From the NCBI RefSeq assembly GCF_003605735.1, contig NZ_QXTJ01000039.1:715326-757261 (forward strand): a DNA stretch of 41,936 bases, in the 5' to 3' direction. Of the stretch, positions 16,533 to 22,259 are shown piece after piece (position 1 is the first letter of the stretch; each line of letters begins with the position of its first letter). The notes under the pieces were generated by a model, which was not told where the DNA came from, did not search any database, and saw only the letters and a program-made list of their open reading frames with translations. Origin of the DNA: Pseudomonas sp. LS-2 (GTDB lineage Bacteria; Pseudomonadota; Gammaproteobacteria; Pseudomonadales; Pseudomonadaceae). The position numbers were made by a program, and so were the translations under genes.

Positions 16533-18704
16533 TCAGCCCTGTTCGATACGATTTCGGCCCTCTGCCTTGGCCCGATATAGCGCCTGGTCGGCACGTTTGA
16601 GCACCAGATCGCTGCGCTCTCCGGGCTTGAACAGCGTGATGCCCATCGAAACGGTGATGGTCACGGGCTCGCCCTTGAAGTGAAACGGACACTCCTGGAT
16701 GGTCACGCGCAGCCGTTCCAGCAGTGCCAGCCCATCAGCCATTTGCGTATGAGGCAGAAGAACGACGAACTCCTCCCCCCCAAAGCGTGCCACGAAATCC
16801 GAAGGGCGCAGGCGCTTTTTCAGTTGCGAAGCGATGATTTTCAACACCTTGTCGCCCGCGAGATGGCCGTAACCATCGTTGATGCGTTTGAAATGGTCGA
16901 GGTCGAGAATCCCCAGCAGCAGGCTGGATCGATTTTTCTGCAGCTGATCGATCTCGTGATCCAGACGCTCGTTCCAGGCCGCGCGGTTCGGCAGACCGGT
17001 GAGCGTATCGATCAGGGCTTTCTGGCGCTGCTCTTCCAGATGCGCACGGAAGCCAAGGGCTTCCTGTTCCATTGTGGCAACACGACCGGCCAACGATTGC
17101 AGGCGCGAGGCGACCTCCTGCTCGCGCTGATCACGCTGTTTCTGGTGCGCGTCCATGGTCCCGAGCAGGCCTTCAAGTCGACTCTCCAGCACATTTTTCA
17201 AGCTATCCAGATCAGCCGCTTCCTGCACGCTGCTTTGCAAGCCGCCAACATGTTCGCGCAGTTGATCGTTCAGCTCTCGCGAAGCGGTCTGTTGACCCGC
17301 ATGGTCCTCACTGGCCGCCTGAAGATTGGCCTGGAAAGACTCAAGGCGCTCGTTGAGTTGCTTGAGATAGCGCTCGAACTCATGCTGACCACTGTCGGTG
17401 ATCGCCAGCATCAATACTGCAAGATCATCGAGAATCGGCAGCAGTTCGTACCAGTTCAGTCCATGTTCCAGACGAGCACGCATGGCCTCGGCTTGCGGGC
17501 GGTGATGCTCCGGCAGGGTCAGATCGTCAAGAAGACCCAGCAGCGTTTCCTCGATGTGTGCCGCGACCGAGCTGTAGCTGGGTTCCGGCGAGGACGGAAG
17601 CGCAAAAGAGCCATCGTCCTCGACAGCGTCGTGGGCGTCGGAGTCTTCATCCTCGAGGGCTGATTCCCTTTTTTCGTCTACATTGGGCGCCTGTTCTTTA
17701 GCCGATTCGGCCTGCGCCTGTTCGATGGCTTGCTCTTCGCTGTCCGCAAGCGGCTCCAGAGGGGGTTCGACAGGCGTTGGGCCAACCACCGCCAAAGCCT
17801 CTTGGCCCTCTACCGATTCGACGACTTCTTCAGACCGTGGCGCTTCAACTTCAGCAACGGCCGCTTCACGCTCAACGACCTCTCCCACTGACTCATTGGC
17901 CAGAGGCTCGCTTGCCTTGACGTATGCAGGAGACCCAACGCGATCCGGAACAGGGGATACGACGACGTCCGGCTCGAGAGCAGGCTTTTCATCGCTGATG
18001 GCAAGCTCGACATCAGAAGGCGCTTCGTTGGTCCATTGCGCCGTTTGTGGCACTGAACGCTCCGTCGCCGCGACGTCCTCTTCGTGATCCTCGACGACCG
18101 AGATCGGCGCTGGCTTGGGCGCTTCGCTGACAGGCTGAGCGGGGAGACCGGGCGGGGTGGCATCTTCTCCTTCAGCAGCATCGCGACTGCCGAACAGCCG
18201 CTGCAGGAAACCGGGCCGAGCGGCCTCCTCGGGATGATCGAGCTGAGACAGCGCCTTGCCTTGCAGCCCGCTTAGCTCGCTCAACAGCAGGGGCAGCTCC
18301 CGCGCCTGGGTCACGCGGTCTTCAAGGTTCTTAGCGAAGCGTTTGAGTGGCTTGGCGACTTCTCGGGGCAACGGCAGCGATTGCAACTGCGCCACCAGCG
18401 AGGTCAGCGCCGTGCCCATTTGCTCGACGCGTTTCTCGCGGCGCTGCTCGGAATCGAGCACGGCCTTTTCCAGGCGGGGAATCAGCGCAGCCAGACCCGC
18501 ATCCATATCATCCTTGCGCACGACTTCGCGCATTTCCTTCATGCACTGATCGACCGCCTTGTCAGCACCCTCCGCCGCCAGGCTGCTACGCACCAGGCCT
18601 CGACGCAGCAAGTCCAGACGCGCATTCCAGCGCTTTTCCAGTCTGTCTTGTTGCTCGATGCTCTTGAGGTATTTTTCTTTCCAGCGTTGGGCTTCGTCGC
18701 TCAT
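16533..18704 (-). CDS. GGDEF-domain diguanylate cyclase with long acidic linker
   Basis: A cytoplasmic diguanylate cyclase of 723 residues. Residues 1-150 are helical (coiled-coil-like, KEKYLKSIEQQDRLEKRW). About 175-365 is a low-complexity Glu/Ala/Pro/Val-rich, strongly acidic linker. About 370-550 is helical again. The GGDEF domain occupies about 555-723 with the active site GGEEF at 642-646 (RFGGEEFVVLLP) and an intact product-inhibition I-site R-P-S-D five residues upstream. It has no membrane helix. The start ATG overlaps the stop of the EEP-family gene by four bases, so it belongs to a dsbA-EEP-cyclase transcription unit. From memory it corresponds to the PAO1 cyclase called DgcH. The linker is probably disordered. 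Confidence 0.92.
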   Translation of the reverse strand: MSDEAQRWKEKYLKSIEQQDRLEKRWNARLDLLRRGLVRSSLAAEGADKAVDQCMKEMREVVRKDDMDAGLAALIPRLEKAVLDSEQRREKRVEQMGTALTSLVAQLQSLPLPREVAKPLKRFAKNLEDRVTQARELPLLLSELSGLQGKALSQLDHPEEAARPGFLQRLFGSRDAAEGEDATPPGLPAQPVSEAPKPAPISVVEDHEEDVAATERSVPQTAQWTNEAPSDVELAISDEKPALEPDVVVSPVPDRVGSPAYVKASEPLANESVGEVVEREAAVAEVEAPRSEEVVESVEGQEALAVVGPTPVEPPLEPLADSEEQAIEQAQAESAKEQAPNVDEKRESALEDEDSDAHDAVEDDGSFALPSSPEPSYSSVAAHIEETLLGLLDDLTLPEHHRPQAEAMRARLEHGLNWYELLPILDDLAVLMLAITDSGQHEFERYLKQLNERLESFQANLQAASEDHAGQQTASRELNDQLREHVGGLQSSVQEAADLDSLKNVLESRLEGLLGTMDAHQKQRDQREQEVASRLQSLAGRVATMEQEALGFRAHLEEQRQKALIDTLTGLPNRAAWNERLDHEIDQLQKNRSSLLLGILDLDHFKRINDGYGHLAGDKVLKIIASQLKKRLRPSDFVARFGGEEFVVLLPHTQMADGLALLERLRVTIQECPFHFKGEPVTITVSMGITLFKPGERSDLVLKRADQALYRAKAEGRNRIEQG

Positions 18705-19579
18705 TCCGAGGGTCCGAGAGGAGATGTGCTTGTTATCGGCAGCGAGTCCCCAATCAATGAGGCCGGCAAGCGAATCTCCACCGCGACCGGCAGATGATCT
18801 GAAATGGGCTGAGCCAGCACCTGCACTTTTTCAAGCGTCAGGGTCGGGCTGAGGAGGATATGATCCAGGCAACGCTGAGGTCGCCAACTGGGGAAGGTGG
18901 CCTCGATCTGTGGAGCAAGCAGACCCAGATCACGCAGGGGAGAGAGTTCCAGGAGATCGCTGGCGTGGGTGTTCATGTCGCCCATCAACACCTGGTGCTT
19001 GTAGCCGCCGATCATCTCGCGAATATATGCAAGCTGCCGGGTTCGAGTACGCGCACCCAGGGCCAGATGCATGACCACCACGATCAACGCATCTTCGCCC
19101 TCGCCGAACCGAACCAGAATCGCGCCGCGACCGGCAGGGCCCGGTAATGGATGGTCTTCGATATCCCACGGGCGCAACCGGCTCAACACGCCATTGCTGT
19201 GCTGGGCGAAACGTCCGAGATTGCGATTGAGTTGCTGGTGCCAGTACGGAAATGACCCGAGCTGGGCGAGGTGTTCGACTTGATTGACATAGCCTGATCG
19301 CAGGCTGCCGCCATCGGCTTCCTGCAAAGCGACCAGATCGTAGTCGCTGAGCAGGTTGCCGATCTTTTGCAGATTGCCGGCGCGACCGTTGTGGGGCAGC
19401 AAGTGCTGCCAGCCACGGGTCAGATAATGCCGGTAGCGCTCGGTACTGATGCCCACCTGAATGTTGAAGCTGAGCAGTCGGAGCCGGCCATCGGCCGGCA
19501 ATCCGGTTTCCTGCAGGTGTCGTTCGTTGACCTTGGGATTATGCCGGGCAACGATGCGTTCAGTACCCCAGCGCGTCAT
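18701..19579 (-). CDS. Endonuclease/exonuclease/phosphatase (EEP) family protein
   Basis: A 292-residue metal-dependent phosphoesterase of the EEP fold (relatives include exonuclease III, DNase I and sphingomyelinase). Motifs in order: LSFNIQ (Asn), LVALQEADGG (catalytic Glu), the Arg/His-containing ALIVVVMHLALG, GDMNTHASDL (Asp/Asn), and the terminal CLDHILLS and ISDHLPV (Asp-His). All catalytic positions are present, and no signal peptide is seen. The substrate cannot be told from sequence. It lies 9 bases downstream of dsbA and overlaps the diguanylate cyclase gene, so all three are probably co-transcribed from the dsbA promoter. Confidence 0.88.
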   Translation of the reverse strand: MTRWGTERIVARHNPKVNERHLQETGLPADGRLRLLSFNIQVGISTERYRHYLTRGWQHLLPHNGRAGNLQKIGNLLSDYDLVALQEADGGSLRSGYVNQVEHLAQLGSFPYWHQQLNRNLGRFAQHSNGVLSRLRPWDIEDHPLPGPAGRGAILVRFGEGEDALIVVVMHLALGARTRTRQLAYIREMIGGYKHQVLMGDMNTHASDLLELSPLRDLGLLAPQIEATFPSWRPQRCLDHILLSPTLTLEKVQVLAQPISDHLPVAVEIRLPASLIGDSLPITSTSPLGPSE

Positions 19580-19588
19580 GATCGGCGC

Positions 19589-20230
19589 TTACTTGGCGGT
19601 CAGCGCTGCGCGCTCTTTGGCGATCAACTGATCAGCCACTTGCAGCGCTTGCTCAGGACCACCGGCAGAAGCCAGGTCAAAGCGATATTTGCCGTTGACG
19701 ATCATGGTTGGAACGCCAGAAATCTCGTATTTCTTGGCCAGTTCCTTGTACTGGGCGATCTTGCCCTTCACGGCGAACGAGTTGAAGGTTTCGAGGAACT
19801 TGGTCTTGTCTACGCCTTGAGTCGCCACGAACTCGGCCATGTCGTTCGGATCGGTCAGACGCTTGCCGCCTTTCTGGATGGCGTCGAACACAGCAGCGTG
19901 GACCTTCTTCTCGACACCCATGGTGTCCAGAGTGATAAACAGCTGGCCGTGGGCATCCCATGGGCCGCCAAACATCGCAGGAACACGAACGAAGTGGACA
20001 TCGGCCGGCAGCTTTTCAATCCACGGATTGATGACAGGCTCGAAGGCGTAGCAGTGAGGGCAGCCATACCAGAACATTTCAACGACTTCTATCTTGCCTG
20101 GCTCGGAAACAGGGACGGCGCTGCTCAGCTCGACATATTGCTTGCCGGCTTCGATTGGCTCTGCAGCTTGAGCGGTCAGACCGAACAGGCTGGTAAACAA
20201 CAGAGCGGCGCTGAGAATCAGATTACGCAT
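19589..20230 (-). CDS. dsbA: Thiol:disulfide interchange protein DsbA
   Basis: Periplasmic oxidase that introduces disulfide bonds into exported proteins. It has 213 residues from MRNLILS, with AGGAGT 6-9 bases upstream; frames extending further upstream cross the promoter. The signal peptide ends near LTAQA-AE (about 22). The active site is C57-P-H-C60 within FWYGCPHCYAF and the cis-Pro loop is SGVPTM. The length is normal for the family. Upstream is a good AlgU promoter, in line with the AlgU-dependent induction of DsbA described in mucoid P. aeruginosa. Two genes, an EEP-family protein and a diguanylate cyclase, follow closely. Confidence 0.96.
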   Translation of the reverse strand: MRNLILSAALLFTSLFGLTAQAAEPIEAGKQYVELSSAVPVSEPGKIEVVEMFWYGCPHCYAFEPVINPWIEKLPADVHFVRVPAMFGGPWDAHGQLFITLDTMGVEKKVHAAVFDAIQKGGKRLTDPNDMAEFVATQGVDKTKFLETFNSFAVKGKIAQYKELAKKYEISGVPTMIVNGKYRFDLASAGGPEQALQVADQLIAKERAALTAK

Positions 20231-20271
20231 GCTTAACTCCTGGGCATGAAAAGTCACCTCGACGGCCGCAG

Positions 20272-20298
20272 TTGGACCGGGCGGGGTGATACGAGTTC
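20272..20298 (-). promoter_or_regulatory. AlgU (sigma-22) promoter of dsbA
   Basis: Minus strand GAACTC-N16-TCCAA: five of six bases at -35 (GAACTT) and a full match to the TCCAA form of the -10, with the optimal 16-base spacer. The predicted start is about 35 bases before the dsbA ATG, a sensible leader length. Confidence 0.75.
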
Positions 20299-20321
20299 GC
20301 AAGTGTAACGCCTGCGCGCAC

Positions 20322-20351
20322 AAAAAAGGGCAGCCGTTCGCTACCCTTTTT
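20322..20351 (-). terminator. Intrinsic terminator of the cytochrome c4 gene
   Basis: AAAAAGGGCAGC and GCTACCCTTTTT pair (one mismatch) around a five-base loop; on the minus strand the hairpin ends in a T-run. It separates cytochrome c4 transcription from the dsbA promoter. Confidence 0.8.
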
Positions 20352-20433
20352 GACCCGCTCGGAGCGCCAACTCGTGAGCAAAGATTTCAGACCTCAATTC
20401 CGCTGGAATGGGGCTCTGGGCGTTAATCCAAGC

Positions 20434-21051
20434 TTAATGCAGCCCCTGTATGTAGGCCGACAACGCGTCGATGTCCTTGTTGCTGAGTTTGGCCGCAATC
20501 GAGCGCATGACCATGGTGTCACCATCGTTGGTGCGGTCACCCTCGCGGAAAGCCGTCAGCTGCTTTTTCACATAATCGGCGTGCTGTCCGCCCAAGTGTG
20601 GGAAGCCTGCAGCGGCATTACCGGCACCATTGGGCGAGTGGCAGCCGGTGCAGGCGGGCATGCCCTGGTCGAGCTTGCCGCCACGAAACAGCGCTTCGCC
20701 ACGCGCCACGAGATTGGCGTCTGCGGCACCCACGCTGCCTTTCTGGCTGGAAAAATAGGCCGCGATGTCGGCCAGGTCCTGCTCGTTGAGGTTGTTGAGC
20801 AGCCCGGTCATTTCAAGCACGACGCGTTTGCCGTCCTTGATTTCATGCAGTTGCTTGAGCAGGTATCGCTGACCTTGCCCGGCCAGTTTTGGGAAGTTGG
20901 GAGCGGGACTGTTACCATCCGGGCCGTGACAGGCCCCACAGACTGCGGTTTTCGCCTGGCCTGCGGCGGGATCGCCCACCACCGCGTCGGCGGCATGCGC
21001 ACCGACAGACAGGCCCAGGATCAACAGCATACTCACCAGTAGATTGTTCAT
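20434..21051 (-). CDS. cc4: Cytochrome c4, dihaem periplasmic electron carrier
   Basis: Dihaem cytochrome c that passes electrons from the bc1 complex to terminal oxidases, including cbb3. It has 205 residues, a signal peptide 1-20 (GAHA-AD), and two haem-binding motifs, C38-G-A-C41-H42 and C134-T-G-C137-H138, one per domain. Met ligands are probable in VVLEMTG (first domain) and in TMVMRS (second domain). The length and two-domain symmetry match c4 of other pseudomonads. It is divergent from engB with about 175 bases between. In PAO1 a second cytochrome gene lies, as I recall, between cc4 and engB; it is absent here. Confidence 0.94.
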   Translation of the reverse strand: MNNLLVSMLLILGLSVGAHAADAVVGDPAAGQAKTAVCGACHGPDGNSPAPNFPKLAGQGQRYLLKQLHEIKDGKRVVLEMTGLLNNLNEQDLADIAAYFSSQKGSVGAADANLVARGEALFRGGKLDQGMPACTGCHSPNGAGNAAAGFPHLGGQHADYVKKQLTAFREGDRTNDGDTMVMRSIAAKLSNKDIDALSAYIQGLH

Positions 21052-21226
21052 CGGCTAATCCAGTACGTTTTATTGTTGGTGTAAGGTTAGTCCGACTTCT
21101 GCGAACTTCATCCTTCGGGTGGGACAAAGCACACACAAAATCTGCGGCATTATATACTTGCGCCCATCAAACGGAAACGACACCCCGTTGCCGCCCCATC
21201 GCAGCAACGCCCTCACCGGATATCCC

Positions 21227-21862
21227 ATGCAACTCAAGAACCCGATCCTCGGTTTGTGCCAACAAGCCAAGTTCATGCTCAGCGCCGCCAAAGTCGACCA
21301 GTGCCCCGACGACGAAGGTTTCGAAGTGGCCTTCGCCGGCCGTTCCAACGCGGGCAAATCCAGCGCACTGAATACCCTGACCCACGCAAGTCTGGCGCGG
21401 ACCTCGAAAACCCCGGGGCGCACACAGTTGTTGAACTTCTTTAGCCTTGACGACGACCGTCGGCTGGTCGACTTGCCAGGTTACGGTTACGCGAAAGTCC
21501 CGATTCCGCTCAAGCAGCACTGGCAGCGCCACCTTGAGGCGTATCTGGGTAGCCGCGAGAGCCTCAAGGGTCTGATTCTGATGATGGACATCCGTCACCC
21601 GATGACCGATTTCGACCTGCTGATGCTCGACTGGGCCATCGCCAGCGGCATGCCGATGCATATCCTGCTGACCAAAGCGGACAAGCTGACCTTCGGCGCG
21701 GCCAAGAACACGCTGCTCAAAGTGCAGTCCGAGATTCGCAAGGGGTGGGGCGACACCGTCACCATCCAGCTGTTCTCGGCACCCAAGCGCATGGGCCTGG
21801 AAGAAGCGTACACCGTGCTCGCCGACTGGATGGAACTGGAAGACAAGGCACCTGCGGCTTAA
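21227..21862 (+). CDS. engB: Ribosome-biogenesis GTPase YihA/EngB
   Basis: Essential GTPase involved in assembly of the 50S subunit. It has 211 residues from MQLKNPILG; an upstream in-frame start would add 36 unconserved residues. G motifs: G1 AGRSNAGKSS, G2 around TSKTPGRTQ, G3 VDLPGYGYA, G4 LTKADKL, G5 SAPKRMG. The start has only a weak Shine-Dalgarno sequence. It converges on the ErsA-like sRNA and polA, the same layout as yihA-spf-polA in enterobacteria. The hairpin at 21880-21913 lies just past its stop but has no T-run on this strand. Confidence 0.95.
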   Translation: MQLKNPILGLCQQAKFMLSAAKVDQCPDDEGFEVAFAGRSNAGKSSALNTLTHASLARTSKTPGRTQLLNFFSLDDDRRLVDLPGYGYAKVPIPLKQHWQRHLEAYLGSRESLKGLILMMDIRHPMTDFDLLMLDWAIASGMPMHILLTKADKLTFGAAKNTLLKVQSEIRKGWGDTVTIQLFSAPKRMGLEEAYTVLADWMELEDKAPAA

Positions 21863-21871
21863 ATCGCAGGC

Positions 21872-22000
21872 AAAAAAAACCCCGGACTTCATATGGGGAG
21901 GGGAAGTTCGGGGTCTAAGTCCAGACCACTAGGGAGGGGTCCGGATATCTGCCAACACTTAACACAACATAGGAGCATGAGTGGCTACGTCAGCCACTCG
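21872..22000 (-). ncRNA. ersA: ErsA-type small regulatory RNA
   Basis: A small RNA of about 127-129 nt, read on the minus strand between polA and engB. It has an AlgU promoter, a 5' hairpin GAGTGGCT/AGCCACTC (21979-21999) beginning at the predicted start, an unpaired middle with a C-rich run (ACCCCTCCC), and an intrinsic terminator. The terminator stem is CCCCGAACTTC/GAAGTCCGGGG with a 12-base C-rich loop, followed by eight T (21879-21872). P. aeruginosa ErsA is 132 nt, lies in this same locus (syntenic with E. coli Spot 42) and depends on sigma-22; its targets include algC and oprD. The locus, size and promoter all agree. I did not have the ErsA sequence to align, so identity rests on those three features. 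Confidence 0.82.
21880..21913 (-). terminator. Terminator of the ErsA-type sRNA
   Basis: An 11-bp stem (one mismatch), CCCCGAACTTC with GAAGTCCGGGG, with a 12-base loop containing CCCTCCCC, followed directly by eight T on the minus strand. Confidence 0.9.
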
Positions 22001-22005
22001 CAAAC

Positions 22006-22033
22006 TCTGACCGGGATTTGTCCACGGAAGTTC
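22006..22033 (-). promoter_or_regulatory. AlgU (sigma-22) promoter of the ErsA-type sRNA
   Basis: Minus strand GAACTT (22033-22028), a 17-base spacer, then TCAGA (22010-22006). The -35 is a perfect match and the -10 differs by one base from TCTGA. The first hairpin base (21999) falls 7 bases after the -10, where transcription should begin. Confidence 0.85.
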
Positions 22034-22093
22034 AAAATCTGTGGAAATTTAATGTTGGCAGCGCAATTTTTCTTTTGATTCTGGGCGGAGCCC

Positions 22094-22248
22094 GTGGGAG
22101 CCTGGCTTGCCAGCGATCTGGCGCGAAGCGGCAGCAAATCGGGCATTTCCATGGCTGTCAGGCAAATCGCATCAACAGGATTTTCTGACGGCTCCCGTCA
22201 GATCGTCGGCAAGCCGAACTCCCACGCCCTCCGGGCAGAATCAAAAGC
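22094..22248. repeat. REP pair plus 50-bp block, 3' of polA
   Basis: The arms 22094-22120 and 22199-22225 form a 27-base inverted repeat with four mismatches (GTGGGAG..GGCTTGCC..GCGATCTG type). The block 22199-22248 is 44/50 identical to 37507-37556. It ends 11 bases from the polA stop codon. Confidence 0.8.
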
Positions 22249-22259
22249 GGCGGCGCACA

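Noticed and set aside
21880..21913. Hairpin as terminator of engB
   Set aside because: On the plus strand no T-run follows the stem; the T-run is on the minus strand, so it belongs to the sRNA.
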